From Phycisphaerales bacterium (GTDB lineage: Bacteria; Planctomycetota; Phycisphaerae; Phycisphaerales; UBA1924), in NCBI GenBank assembly GCA_015487555.1, contig WFPK01000036.1, forward strand, positions 1 through 45,547: 45,547 nt of DNA, given 5' to 3'. Each line of letters opens with the position of its first letter. Position 1 is the first letter of the stretch. Below, piece after piece: positions 7,317 through 17,355 of the stretch. The position numbers and the translations under genes are program-made. A model generated the notes under the pieces. It saw only the letters and a list, made by a program, of their open reading frames with translations. It was not told where the DNA came from and ran no database searches.

Positions 7317-7608
7317 GCTCCTCGTCGGGCTTCATGTCACCAATGACGCCCAATATGACCAGTACCGCGCGGGCATGACCCCGACCCTCGAAGCTCACAG
7401 CGGGCACTTCCGCTATGACTTCCGCATCAGCGAGATGCTCGCGGGACAGGCAGATGACCCGTTCAACCGCGTCTTTGTGCTCTCATTCCCAGATGAAGAA
7501 ACGAAAGACCGGTTCTTCTCCGATGAGGCGTACAAAGAAGTTCGCGCACAATACTTTGACTCTTCGATCAAATCCGGCAGCATACTCGCCTCATTCACCA
7601 TCACATAA
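7279..7608 (+). CDS. DUF1330 family protein
   Basis: 109 residues with a dimeric alpha-beta barrel (ferredoxin-like) pattern of the DUF1330 family: FELLVGLHVTNDAQYDQYRA at the start, a central RYDFRISEM, and VLSFPDEETKDRFFSDEAY, with SGSILASF at the end. The family has no established reaction. The ATG at 7279 lies inside the end of rlmL (38-base overlap in another frame), implying translational coupling. Frames upstream of this ATG lack family resemblance. Small proteins of this fold often bind or degrade small reactive metabolites; no specific function can be assigned here. Confidence 0.75.
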   Translation: MSTTSTTNTARFELLVGLHVTNDAQYDQYRAGMTPTLEAHSGHFRYDFRISEMLAGQADDPFNRVFVLSFPDEETKDRFFSDEAYKEVRAQYFDSSIKSGSILASFTIT

Positions 7609-7843
7609 AGTATCCGAGTTCCAACGAACCCTCCGCCGCACATCCCCCTAACCTGTGTGTGTTTTTTGTTTCTGCTTTCTTGTAAAGCAAGAGCCGCCTC
7701 AAGGGCGACTTTCGTACGCCTGCGCCTCTATGAGACAAACTGATTCAATTCTCCTATTTCTTGTTGAACTCCATTCAGATACCACCGATATGAGTCGGCG
7801 GACTCCGGTTTTATCGAACTATGACTCAAATTGAAGGCAAGCA
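7609..7843. other. Intergenic region before the PAS/chemoreceptor pair
   Basis: 235 bases with no gene. A T-rich stretch near 7660-7680 and a weak five-pair hairpin (GCTTT-CTTGT-AAAGC, about 7674-7688) are present; neither makes a clear terminator. The promoter of the PAS gene is presumably here, but no consensus is evident. Confidence 0.3.
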
Positions 7844-8371
7844 ATGCGCAGAGATGAATCACTCACCGGCAACGAACGGTTCTTCGATAAAGACGAGCTC
7901 ATCGTCTCCAAGACCGATACCAAAGGGCGAATTACCTACGCAAACCAGGTATTTGTCCAGATTTCCTCCTACAGCGAGGAAGAGCTCCTCGGCCAAGCCC
8001 ACAGCATCATCCGCCATCCCCAAATGCCCCGATGTGTGTTCAAGTTCCTCTGGGATCGCATCGCAGAAAAACACGAGGTCTTCGCCTATGTCATCAACAG
8101 ATGCAAAAACGGTGACCACTACTGGGTCTTTGCCCATGTCACGCCAACGCTCGATCCCAATGGGCGGATCATTGGGTACCACTCGAACCGACGCGTACCA
8201 AATCAATCAGCCCTCGAAGTCATCAAGCCACTGTATGCAGAGCTCCTGGCGATCGAACAAAAACACCGCACCCCACGCGAGCAATGGCAGGCATCCCTCC
8301 CTGTGCTTGTCGCCAAACTCGAATCCATGAACCTGAGTTACGACGAGCTGATCTTCAAAATCTGTGCCTGA
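7844..8371 (+). CDS. Aer-like PAS domain protein
   Basis: 175 residues, soluble, one PAS domain over about residues 15-125. The sequence [20 protein letters not shown] and the later [17 protein letters not shown] and [11 protein letters not shown] match the PAS domain of Aer-type energy/oxygen receptors, which bind FAD or heme. Residues 130-175 are helical and have no output domain. Twenty-nine bases downstream a separate gene encodes a soluble chemoreceptor signalling domain, so the two together correspond to one Aer-like receptor divided into two polypeptides. No transmembrane helix is visible. The cofactor cannot be assigned from sequence alone. Confidence 0.8.
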   Translation: MRRDESLTGNERFFDKDELIVSKTDTKGRITYANQVFVQISSYSEEELLGQAHSIIRHPQMPRCVFKFLWDRIAEKHEVFAYVINRCKNGDHYWVFAHVTPTLDPNGRIIGYHSNRRVPNQSALEVIKPLYAELLAIEQKHRTPREQWQASLPVLVAKLESMNLSYDELIFKICA

Positions 8372-8400
8372 TCTGCACCCCAATTATCCGGAGCCCAAAT

Positions 8401-9126
8401 ATGACCGATTTTGTAAAACCAGCCCATTGGAAAGAACGAAAAGACAGCAAGTGGGCCCAGAAAGCGTTTGATGTCTGTATGCGAGCATCCAAAGGCGATC
8501 TCGAAGCCCGCATCCTCAATATCGACGAAACCTCCGACATGGCCCCTATGCTCCATGCCCTGAATCACATGCTCGACATGACCGATGCGTTCTTACGCGA
8601 AGCAGGCGCATCGCTCTCCTTCGCAGCCGACGGCAAGTATTTCCGCCGAGTGCTCGCCCAAGGATTTGTAGGCGCATACGCAAACACCGCGGAAAAAATC
8701 AACGACGCAACAAGCGGCATGGGCGCCGATGCCGCACTCATCCACAAAGCACAAGCCGAACGCGATGATCTCGTCGACGACATCAGCACCACAAAGCAAG
8801 TCACCGAGCAACTCGTACAAACCACGCAAGATATCGAAAAAATGTTCGGCATCATCTCTGATATCGCCAAACGAACAAATCTCCTCGCCCTCAACGCCTC
8901 GATCGAAGCGGCACGAGCAGGAGAAGCAGGACGCGGATTCGCCGTCGTCGCCAGCGAGGTGGGCAAACTGGCAAGCCAGTCCGCCAAGGTCACGCAAGAA
9001 ATCCAGGTCAATGTCGCAGCAATTCAGCAAGTCTCCGCACAAACCGTCGTCTCGATCGGACGCATCCTCTCCGTGCTCGATGTGCAAATGAACGAGATGC
9101 AAGAGATCGAGAATCGAGCAGCATAA
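8401..9126 (+). CDS. Soluble methyl-accepting chemotaxis signalling protein
   Basis: 241 residues without membrane helices. Residues about 30-105 resemble the HAMP-like connector found in cytosolic Aer-type receptors ([13 protein letters not shown] and GKYFRRVL). The highly conserved hairpin tip that binds CheA and CheW lies at about 150-190 ([20 protein letters not shown], then [16 protein letters not shown]). The C-terminal return helix ends at 241, which is shorter than in most receptors (about 500 residues). It follows the PAS gene by 29 bases and probably receives its signal from that protein. No other chemotaxis gene is in the window. Confidence 0.85.
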   Translation: MTDFVKPAHWKERKDSKWAQKAFDVCMRASKGDLEARILNIDETSDMAPMLHALNHMLDMTDAFLREAGASLSFAADGKYFRRVLAQGFVGAYANTAEKINDATSGMGADAALIHKAQAERDDLVDDISTTKQVTEQLVQTTQDIEKMFGIISDIAKRTNLLALNASIEAARAGEAGRGFAVVASEVGKLASQSAKVTQEIQVNVAAIQQVSAQTVVSIGRILSVLDVQMNEMQEIENRAA

Positions 9127-9152
9127 TCTTCCCCGTGCGCCTACCCTAGCCC

Positions 9153-9719
9153 ATGCCAGACGCTGCCAATATCTTGCCTGATATCACCGAAGACCCCGCC
9201 AACGCGGCACTGCCTTACAAAATTGCCTGCCTCTGCGATCTCCGCGATAAAGACGGAAGGGTCCTGCTCCTCCACAGAATCAAATCCCCCAACAAAGGGC
9301 TCTGCTCCCCAATCGGAGGCAAGCTCGAAATGCGCCTGGGAGAATCCCCCGCCCAATGCGCCCAAAGAGAAATCGAAGAAGAAGCAGGAATCCGAGTCGA
9401 GATCGAAGACCTCCACCTCGGCGGACTCATCGCCGAAACCGCATTTGAAGGCAAAACGCACTGGCTCCTCTTCTACTTCCGCGTAATGCGCCCCGTCGAG
9501 GTCATCGACGGACACATGAACGAAGGCGAGCTCCGCTGGCATGATCCCGATGAGATCGAAAACCTGCCCCTGCCCGCCACTGATCGTGAAATCATCTGGC
9601 CGATGATCAACAAACACGACGCCTCGGGGCCCGATGGATCGCCCGGATTCTTCTCCCTCCACATCGACTGCACAGGCGAACAACTCGCCTGGACCATCGA
9701 ACAGGAAACACCGACCTAA
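9153..9719 (+). CDS. NUDIX hydrolase
   Basis: 188 residues. The Nudix box is clear: GGKLEMRLGESPAQCAQREI, then EEEAGI, giving the metal-binding REIEEEAG core. The first loop is two residues longer than the classic G-x5-E spacing, a GGKLE-type variant I recall in some related groups. Nudix enzymes cleave nucleoside diphosphates linked to another moiety; the substrate is not predictable here, though the N-terminal LLLHRIKSPNKGLCSPIG resembles MutT/NUDT1-like nucleotide pyrophosphatases. It ends tail to tail with the UbiA-like gene, the two stop codons overlapping by 4 bases. About 15 unconserved residues precede the domain. Confidence 0.85.
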   Translation: MPDAANILPDITEDPANAALPYKIACLCDLRDKDGRVLLLHRIKSPNKGLCSPIGGKLEMRLGESPAQCAQREIEEEAGIRVEIEDLHLGGLIAETAFEGKTHWLLFYFRVMRPVEVIDGHMNEGELRWHDPDEIENLPLPATDREIIWPMINKHDASGPDGSPGFFSLHIDCTGEQLAWTIEQETPT

Positions 9720-10699
9720 AGCCGATACCCGACGGGGTGCTCAATAAGTGAATACAACTCGCGAAGCACCGTCATCACAATAAACCCGATCACAGTCAGC
9801 GAGACCATGATCCCAAAGGCCGTCCAAAGCCCCGAGCCGGCAAACCACCCGCAGGCATAGAGGGCAGGCCAGATCGAGCCATAACGCGAAATCTTCTCGC
9901 CCAAAGCCGGGCCGACACCAACCTTTTTGTATCGACGATAAATCATCAGCGCAAAGGCAATCATGCACCCAAGGGGATAAAGCCCCGCACTCATCGGTAC
10001 ATAATCAGGCCAAAGCCCATGCTCACCCATCCGCGAAAGGGCCATCGCGAGCAAAATCAGCGAGCACATCGCCCACCCAACGCTGGCGAAAACAACTGCC
10101 CGTTTGGAAATCGGTGGCGATCGTCGGCCCAGGTGCTGGGCAAGCCCTGTGACGATCATTGCGTGAGTCATCACCAGCCACACCGGAAGCAGAAACTGCA
10201 CCCACAAATCAGGGATCAGCATATGCCCGGCGTAAATCACACTCAAGAGCACCATCCCAATCCCGGGGATGAACTTGCCGAGCACATTGAAAACAAGAAT
10301 GGCACCAGCGAGCATCAGGGTGATGAGCAGGGCACCCGAGCCGAAGATCATCGCCCCGAGCACCGCGAGCATCAGCGTCGCTGCCACCATGCACACCGCC
10401 AGTTCAATACTCGCCGACCCATCGACAATCGGGCTTGCCGATTTGCCTAGCGCCCGATCTCGATGAACATCGAGCAAATCATTGAGGCTCATCCCAAAGG
10501 CATACAAACCGACCCCTGCGATGAGCCCCCCGCCCAGCAGAATGCCCAAAGGCGTGTTCATCACAATCTCCGTGCCGGTCTCTTCTTCGTTGAATCGTGC
10601 CCAGAGAATAATAAACCAGAGGTTCGCCACCGCACCGAAAGCCGTCGTCACACGGGTGAGCTTGAGCATCGGCGCGAGTTTGATGAGGGTTTTTCGCAT
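9716..10699 (-). CDS. UbiA-like prenyltransferase family membrane protein
   Basis: 327 residues with about eight to nine hydrophobic helices. The loop after the second helix contains NDLLDVHRDRALGKSASPI, fitting the first aspartate-rich motif NDxxDxxxD of UbiA enzymes, which bind the magnesium-diphosphate of a polyprenyl donor. The second aspartate-rich motif expected in the other half is not evident (the matching loop reads GLAQHLGRRSPPISKR), so the enzyme is divergent and its substrate is uncertain; quinone, chlorophyll-type or lipid acceptors are all known in the superfamily. It is transcribed towards the Nudix gene and divergently from ribH, with 75 bases between the two starts. Confidence 0.7.
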   Translation of the reverse strand: MRKTLIKLAPMLKLTRVTTAFGAVANLWFIILWARFNEEETGTEIVMNTPLGILLGGGLIAGVGLYAFGMSLNDLLDVHRDRALGKSASPIVDGSASIELAVCMVAATLMLAVLGAMIFGSGALLITLMLAGAILVFNVLGKFIPGIGMVLLSVIYAGHMLIPDLWVQFLLPVWLVMTHAMIVTGLAQHLGRRSPPISKRAVVFASVGWAMCSLILLAMALSRMGEHGLWPDYVPMSAGLYPLGCMIAFALMIYRRYKKVGVGPALGEKISRYGSIWPALYACGWFAGSGLWTAFGIMVSLTVIGFIVMTVLRELYSLIEHPVGYRL

Positions 10700-10774
10700 G
10701 ATCGACCTTCGAGTGAACCGTTTGATGGTAGGAGCAATGGGTGATCGGCGAGCGAGGGGCTACGATCATGGACT

Positions 10775-11353
10775 ATGCCCCCCGCACCGTCCAACCTGGC
10801 CTCTGATAGCGCACCGAATCCGGCTTCAAACCTGCCCCCGAGCGCGATCGTGGTTTCTCGATATAACCAGACCATCACCTCCGTGATGTGCGACGGGGCC
10901 ATCGGCGCATACCTTGACCGAGGCGGATCAGATTCCACCCTCGCCATCCTCGAAGCACCCGGAGCCTACGAACTCATCTCCATCGCCCGCGCCGCAGCCA
11001 GTAGCGGCCTATACGGCTCGGTCGTCTGCCTCGGATGCATCATCAAAGGCGAAACCTCCCACGATCAACACATCGCCAACGCCGTCGCCCATGGACTCGC
11101 CCAGATCACGGTGGCGACGGGTGTACCCGTGAGCTTTGGCGTGCTCACGACCAATACCAACGAACAAGCACTTGCCCGCGCAGGCGGAGCAAAGGGCAAC
11201 AAGGGCGCCGAAGCAATGAACGCTGCCCTCGACGCGGCCGACGCAATCACGGCACTTACCCATGCCAAAGCAACCAACACACCCGGCGTTCGTTTCACGC
11301 CAGGACTCAGCCCCAATGACAAACTTTCGACAAGTGCGAAGGAATCAAACTAA
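10775..11353 (+). CDS. ribH: 6,7-dimethyl-8-ribityllumazine synthase
   Basis: 192 residues. It condenses 5-amino-6-ribitylaminouracil with dihydroxybutanone phosphate, the penultimate step of riboflavin synthesis. Family motifs are VVSRYN (about 29), APGAYELISIA (about 62), LGCIIKGETSHDQHIA (about 88, with the catalytic-site His) and SFGVLTTNTNEQALARAG (about 120), followed by KGNKGAEA. A proline-rich N-terminal stretch of about 22 residues and a roughly 30-residue C-terminal tail extend beyond the usual 155 residues. It is the first gene of a tight ribH-nusB-ftsY operon, an arrangement in which ribH and nusB are neighbours in many bacteria. Only 3 bases separate it from nusB. Confidence 0.95.
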   Translation: MPPAPSNLASDSAPNPASNLPPSAIVVSRYNQTITSVMCDGAIGAYLDRGGSDSTLAILEAPGAYELISIARAAASSGLYGSVVCLGCIIKGETSHDQHIANAVAHGLAQITVATGVPVSFGVLTTNTNEQALARAGGAKGNKGAEAMNAALDAADAITALTHAKATNTPGVRFTPGLSPNDKLSTSAKESN

Positions 11354-11356
11354 CCC

Positions 11357-11833
11357 ATGGCTTCACCACGAGACATCCGTAAACTCGCCCTCCTGGCATT
11401 GTACCAACTCGACGCACGCATCGGCCAAGACATCGAGTCCATCCGCGACTCACTCAACGATGTCCACACCCTCGAAGACGAAGGGCTGGTCTTCTCCGAT
11501 CTCAAAGCTGAGTTCACCGACAAAGAACGCGACCATGCATTCGAGCTTGCGCGACGGGCCTACGAGCATCGGAGCGTCGCCGACATCGAACTCAACGAGC
11601 TCTCAACCGATTGGACGGTGACGCGCATGCCCGTCGTCGATCGCTCGATCCTTCGCCTTGCCCACTACGAAATGACCGCCATCGCCGATCCCAAGCCCAA
11701 AGCAGCCGTCAACGAAGCGATCGAACTCGCCAAGGCGTTCTCGACCAAGAACTCGCCGGGGTTCATCAACGGCATCCTCGACAAAGTCCTCAAACGCGTA
11801 CTCGCACACGCCGATTCGGCATCGGAGGGCTAA
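11357..11833 (+). CDS. nusB: Transcription antitermination factor NusB
   Basis: 158 residues, all helical, typical of NusB, which with NusE (S10) binds boxA RNA in rRNA leaders. Signature segments are RKLALLALYQLD at the N-terminus, the central VTRMPVVDRSILRLAHYEM, and the C-terminal NEAIELAKAFSTKNSPGFIN, followed by GILDKV. It has a slightly longer central insertion than the E. coli protein (139 residues). The gene sits 3 bases after ribH and 3 bases before ftsY, so translation is probably coupled. Confidence 0.95.
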   Translation: MASPRDIRKLALLALYQLDARIGQDIESIRDSLNDVHTLEDEGLVFSDLKAEFTDKERDHAFELARRAYEHRSVADIELNELSTDWTVTRMPVVDRSILRLAHYEMTAIADPKPKAAVNEAIELAKAFSTKNSPGFINGILDKVLKRVLAHADSASEG

Positions 11834-11836
11834 CCC

Positions 11837-12760
11837 ATGGCGATCTTCCGCAAAGCCATCGACAAACTCAAAAAAGGACTCGGTAAAACCCGAGCAACCT
11901 TCGTCTCATCGCTCCGCTCGGTGCTCAGCGGCAAGCAGCTCAACGATGAGCTCATCAAAGAGATCGAAAAGCGATTGATCCAATCCGATGTCGGCGTGGC
12001 CGCGACCAAAATCCTCATCGACGGGATCAAAGCCGACTACAAAGCCGGTACCCTGACCAAAGGCGAAGATGTCATCGAGTACCTCAAACGCGAACTCAAA
12101 GCGATGTGGCCCGCCCAAGACCGCACCCTCAATCTCAGTGACACCAAGCCTTCGGTCATCCTCATGACCGGGGTCAACGGCGTGGGCAAAACAACCTCCA
12201 TCTCCAAACTCTGCCAACAACTCACCACCGAGGGCAACACCGTCTTGCTGGGCGCCTGCGATACCTTTCGCGCCGGTGCTGTGCGCCAGCTCGAAATCTG
12301 GGGCGAGCGCCTGGGCGTCGAAGTCGTCAAAGGGCAACAAGGCGGCGACCCGGCAGCCGTCGCCTTCGATGCGTGTGCTGCTGCCAAAGCCCGCGATGTC
12401 GATATCTTGATTCTTGATACCGCGGGTCGGCTGCACACGCAGGCGGGTTTGATGGATCAGCTGAGCAAAATCCGGCGCGTGATTGATAAGAACATCCCCG
12501 GCGCCCCCCACGAAACCCTCCTCGTCCTCGACGCCACCTCCGGCCAGAACGCCTTGAGACAGGCCGAAGAGTTCAACGCGGCTGCGGGTGTGACGGGCAT
12601 CTTCCTGAGCAAACTCGACGGCACCGCCCGAGGCGGCATCGTCGTGGCGATCAAAGAGGCCACCAATATCCCGGTGAAGTTCATCGGACTCGGCGAGACA
12701 CCCGAGGATGTCGAGCCCTTCGACCCCGAGCAGTTCGTCGAAGCAATGTTCGCGGAGTAG
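11837..12760 (+). CDS. ftsY: Signal recognition particle receptor FtsY
   Basis: 307 residues, comprising only the N and G domains of the SRP receptor. The N domain is residues about 1-95; the GTPase has G1 TGVNGVGKTTSISKL (about 112), the DTFRAGAVRQLE segment (about 140), G3 DTAGRLHTQ (about 193), G4 SKLDGTARGG (about 254) and closing GLGETPEDVEPF. It lacks the long acidic A domain of E. coli FtsY, as in many bacteria; membrane attachment would rest on the N-terminal amphipathic helix (MAIFRKAIDKLKKGLGKTR). It docks SRP-ribosome complexes at the membrane. It is the last gene of the ribH-nusB-ftsY operon, followed by a strong hairpin. Confidence 0.97.
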   Translation: MAIFRKAIDKLKKGLGKTRATFVSSLRSVLSGKQLNDELIKEIEKRLIQSDVGVAATKILIDGIKADYKAGTLTKGEDVIEYLKRELKAMWPAQDRTLNLSDTKPSVILMTGVNGVGKTTSISKLCQQLTTEGNTVLLGACDTFRAGAVRQLEIWGERLGVEVVKGQQGGDPAAVAFDACAAAKARDVDILILDTAGRLHTQAGLMDQLSKIRRVIDKNIPGAPHETLLVLDATSGQNALRQAEEFNAAAGVTGIFLSKLDGTARGGIVVAIKEATNIPVKFIGLGETPEDVEPFDPEQFVEAMFAE

Positions 12761-12785
12761 TCAGTAAGACGACACCTCTCTCTTC

Positions 12786-12822
12786 TCTTGCCCCTCCCCG
12801 CGAGGCGCGGGGAGGAGCAAGA
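12786..12822. terminator. Strong GC hairpin between convergent ftsY and mscS-like genes
   Basis: CCTCCCCGCG (12793-12802) and CGCGGGGAGG (12806-12815) pair perfectly; after one mismatch the stem extends by TCTTGC/GCAAGA (12786-12791 and 12817-12822). It lies 26 bases after the ftsY stop and 21 before the end of the converging gene. There is no T run, so it may act through structure for both strands or be a dispersed repeat. Confidence 0.6.
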
Positions 12823-12842
12823 CAGAGAGGGGCAAGAAAGAA

Positions 12843-14735
12843 TCATCCAGCACTATCCCCTCGCGCCTCATGCTCAGACTCAAACTCCTCCGCAAACAAC
12901 ACCGGCCCGGGCAGTTCGCTCTTCCAAGGTTGATCGGCTGTGATCTCACGCGCCGCCTTGCGCCCTTCAAGAATCCATCGACGCTCCGAGTTGGCTTCGG
13001 GGGGTTCGAGTTTCTCAGCTGGGGTATCATCTTTCGAGAGATGAATCGTCTGCGTCGGAAACGCAAACTCAACGCCTAAACGATCCCCCAAACGCACCAC
13101 ATCGAGCATAAAACGATGCTTCTCACGCAGCTCGATCGACCAGTCCGGGCATTCGAAGAAGATGTAGACCAAAATATCAAGCGAATGCGGGCCGAAGTCG
13201 TTGAGCCAGACATGATAATAATCTTTGCGGGTATACGGATGGAGTTTGACGATCTCGCGGATACCCGAGCAGAAAGCTTCGATTTTGTCGGGGTGGGTGT
13301 CGTAGGTGACATTGAGTTTGGTGGTGTAGCGTCGATATTTGCGGCGGCCGTAGTTATCGACCTTGGCGCGAACCAAGGTTGCGTTGGGAACGGTAACGAG
13401 CGAGTTATAGAAGGTGCGAATGCGCGTCGAGCGGAACCCGAGGTCTTCGACGGTGCCTTCGACATCGTTGACATAAATCCAGTCGCCGATCTCGAATGGT
13501 CGATCGAGGATGACAGCGATTGAGCCGAAGAAGTTCTCGATGGTGTCTTTGGCAGCAAACGCAACGGCCAGACCTCCGATCCCCAGCCCGGTGAGCAGGG
13601 GCATGATCTCGATGTTGAAGGCGCTGGCGATGTAGATCAGTCCGATCGCGCCAATGAAGAGCTTGGCGGTGCGTTTGATCATCGGGACGAGCAAGTCATC
13701 GAACTTGGTCTCGGTTTTGGAAGCCTGAACCATGAGCCAGTCGCCGATCAGGTCGGTGATCTTGAAGGCAGCCCAGACCAGCGAAACCATAAAAACGACA
13801 CGGACCGCGACAATCAGGATGGTGGTGGCTGTAGGCGGGAGCAAGCCCAGATCGAGCGCCAAATACCAGACCCCCGCAGCGGCAAGCATCCCGAAAGGGC
13901 GAACCGCCCGCTTGAGTGATCCCTTCTCAACCTCACGCTCTCGCTTGATCTCGAACCGATGCCAGAGGGTGCGCAGGATGGTGCGGGTGAGCAGGTCGAG
14001 GACCAATCCGACGAAGATAACGACGAGGATGCCGATCCATTGCCAGTGTTCGAGCCCCAGCGAAGTTGTGCCCTTGAGTGTCGCAGGGACGGCACTGCGG
14101 ATTTTGCCCATCAAGGTCTGATCGAGGACGACACCTGCGATGGTTCGGTCATCTTCGGTTGCGATGGCAAAGTCGTGGATCTGATCGAGGGTCGCCCGAT
14201 CGAACCGCCAGTTGCCGTCGTTACCTTTGGCCAAAGCGATCGAAAAGCCCGGGTGCTTGGCAGCAAAGACCTGATGGTAAGGCATCGTCCAATCCGTCTG
14301 GGGATAAAACACAAACGAGGAACCCTCAGGAGTATCGGGAAGCTGACTCTTTTGGACCTCGCCGATCCGGCCTAAAACCGTATAAAGGTCAAAGGCTGCG
14401 TTACGCTTGGTCTCGATCGGAAGATTGGCTTCGAGATCAAGGCACTCGACCGCCTTCTCAATGGCCAATCGCTTGGCCTTGGACGAGCCCGCGCTGGTGT
14501 ATTCGCTGATGGCTGAGAGGAAGGTGAACATCGTCGCACGGGGCGATTTGAGCAGCGGATTGATATCCGACGAAGGGGCAGGAACACGATCGGCAGGAAT
14601 GGACTGGGTCTGTTCGGGTATCACCCGCTCATCCTGCCCAGCCAGACCCGAATCCGTCAAAATCAGGAGGCTCAGGATAATGATCCATATCCGTGCAACA
14701 AAAACAATCCGTGGCATCAAGTAAGGCGTCTTCAT
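12843..14735 (-). CDS. MscS-family mechanosensitive ion channel
   Basis: About 630 residues from ATG 14735. A signal peptide (MPRIVFVARIWIIILSLLIL and following residues) leads to a periplasmic domain of about 200 residues, then five or so transmembrane helices. The pore helix and beta domain of MscS are clear: LGIGGLAVAFAAKDTIENFF (about 385), RPFEIGDWI, then VPNATLV and a C-terminal alpha-beta domain. The channel opens under membrane tension to release solutes. The large periplasmic part makes it a long member, like the MscK/YbdG-type or planctomycete MscS proteins. A GTG at 14759 would add eight residues. It converges with ftsY and is divergent from atpD. Confidence 0.9.
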   Translation of the reverse strand: MKTPYLMPRIVFVARIWIIILSLLILTDSGLAGQDERVIPEQTQSIPADRVPAPSSDINPLLKSPRATMFTFLSAISEYTSAGSSKAKRLAIEKAVECLDLEANLPIETKRNAAFDLYTVLGRIGEVQKSQLPDTPEGSSFVFYPQTDWTMPYHQVFAAKHPGFSIALAKGNDGNWRFDRATLDQIHDFAIATEDDRTIAGVVLDQTLMGKIRSAVPATLKGTTSLGLEHWQWIGILVVIFVGLVLDLLTRTILRTLWHRFEIKREREVEKGSLKRAVRPFGMLAAAGVWYLALDLGLLPPTATTILIVAVRVVFMVSLVWAAFKITDLIGDWLMVQASKTETKFDDLLVPMIKRTAKLFIGAIGLIYIASAFNIEIMPLLTGLGIGGLAVAFAAKDTIENFFGSIAVILDRPFEIGDWIYVNDVEGTVEDLGFRSTRIRTFYNSLVTVPNATLVRAKVDNYGRRKYRRYTTKLNVTYDTHPDKIEAFCSGIREIVKLHPYTRKDYYHVWLNDFGPHSLDILVYIFFECPDWSIELREKHRFMLDVVRLGDRLGVEFAFPTQTIHLSKDDTPAEKLEPPEANSERRWILEGRKAAREITADQPWKSELPGPVLFAEEFESEHEARGDSAG

Positions 14736-14818
14736 AGCTTCGATGCTATCCGATTTCACCCCGCCATTCTCGGTTCAACTCGATTGCCCAAGACAGACAA
14801 AGGATCAAGGGCAATTGA

Positions 14819-16375
<1,557 letters not shown>

Positions 16376-16400
16376 ACACTCATTTTCCAATACCAACTTC

Positions 16401-16431
16401 AAAACGCCCAGCCAAAGGCTGGGCGTTTTTT
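16401..16431. terminator. Bidirectional terminator between atpD and the BLUF gene
   Basis: AAAACGCCCAGCC (16401-16413) and GGCTGGGCGTTTT (16417-16429) pair perfectly around AAA and continue with T on both strands. It lies 25 bases after the atpD stop and 28 bases beyond the converging BLUF gene, and would serve both. Confidence 0.95.
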
Positions 16432-16459
16432 ACGCATGCACACGAAAGAAGGGATTCGG

Positions 16460-16906
16460 TTATGCAGCGTCGGAGTGCGAGGAACGATCGGAAAACTGCT
16501 CATAAAAAAGCTTGAGCATCCGCTTTGCCGCCACCGGGGTCGAAGATGGATCAGACTGAGTCTGCTCGCCAAGCATACGAAACACCGAGAGATCAGTCGA
16601 AGCCGGTGCCCCTCCACCCAGCGTATCCATTGTCCATTTTTCAAACTGCTGCGCTTTCAAAGCTGTAAAAATAAGAATATCAGGCGCTTTCATAATCTCA
16701 CTCGAAGAGACACGATCAAAGTTCGACTCGAGTGCGGCGTAATCGCCCTCCATGATCTCAAAGAGATGCCCGCCGGCAACAACCAGCACCCCGGTAATCC
16801 GCTCTCGAGCATAGATACGCGTGTTGATATCTTTGTGCTGATACACAAGCGGGTCCGTGGACTTGGTGCCAAGCTTGGCGATATAAACAAGGCAGGACAA
16901 TGACAT
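16460..16906 (-). CDS. BLUF-fold protein lacking key photochemical residues
   Basis: 148 residues. Residues 1-95 fit the BLUF fold (flavin-binding blue-light sensor): LVYIAK with the conserved Tyr8, ITGVLVV, LFEIMEGD and FEKWTM with the conserved Trp and Met. Two residues central to BLUF function are changed: the Gln in the F(F/L)QxLEG motif is Glu50 here, and the flavin-contacting Asn six residues before the TG of the ITG motif is Tyr32. In known BLUF proteins that Gln is needed for the light-induced hydrogen-bond switch. It may therefore bind flavin without normal photochemistry, or have lost flavin. A 50-residue C-terminal tail carries no output domain. An AAGGAG site lies 6 bases before the ATG at 16906. 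Confidence 0.75.
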   Translation of the reverse strand: MSLSCLVYIAKLGTKSTDPLVYQHKDINTRIYARERITGVLVVAGGHLFEIMEGDYAALESNFDRVSSSEIMKAPDILIFTALKAQQFEKWTMDTLGGGAPASTDLSVFRMLGEQTQSDPSSTPVAAKRMLKLFYEQFSDRSSHSDAA

Positions 16907-17355
16907 GGAGTGCTCCTTCGGATCGCAAGTCAGCGTGGCCCACTGATCGTGTGCCCGAAGATGGTTTCGTCAAGAAGAATCACCCCCTCGAGTCATGCGG
17001 ACAATCACGGGAAGGATTACCAATCTTCATTCAACAAGGCCACAACACTGTTGCAAACAAAGAGTCGTGCCCACAAGGTTGTGTCTCAAGAGCGCGCCCA
17101 AGGCGGCACCTGATGATTCGGGCACATTCGGGCACGCCTCGCCGAATCATCTTGCCCCTTCTCCATCACTCTTTGACCGCTCGATCACAGCCTAGCCCGT
17201 GTATGACGGCTCGTTTATCAATCCGAATCTGGGTACCGCTACTCGCCCCAAGAGCGCAGTCGTGTTCTTTGATGGCGGAAAAACCAAAGCACGACTGCGC
17301 TCAAGACGGCGAGTCGTGGCACCCAATGGGATGTCTTTGAGCTGGCAGACACGGC
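16907..17355. other. Gene-free region with inverted repeats
   Basis: About 450 bases without a credible gene. It contains a perfect inverted repeat GATGATTCGG (17112-17121) and CCGAATCATC (17142-17151) around a 20-base loop, and a head-to-head pair of REP-like hairpins (17231-17324, listed separately). The promoter of the BLUF gene must lie near 16910-16960 on the minus strand. Confidence 0.5.
17231..17324. repeat. Inverted pair of REP-like hairpin repeats
   Basis: The left unit (17231-17264) starts GGGTACCGCTACTCGCC and ends GAGCGCAGTCGTG; the right unit (17290-17324), read on the minus strand, starts GGGTGCCACGACTCGCCGTC and ends GAGCGCAGTCGTG. Each unit can fold on itself, and the pair can form one long hairpin, including TTCTTTG/CAAAG arms near the centre. 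Related units occur at 21536-21638 and 39849-39885. It lies just beyond the end of the mlaE-like gene and could affect its 3' end. Confidence 0.75.

Noticed and set aside
9153-9719. A defective Nudix box because of two extra residues in the first loop
   Set aside because: The catalytic REIEEEAG core is complete and longer first loops of the GGKLE type recur in this family, so no loss of function is implied.
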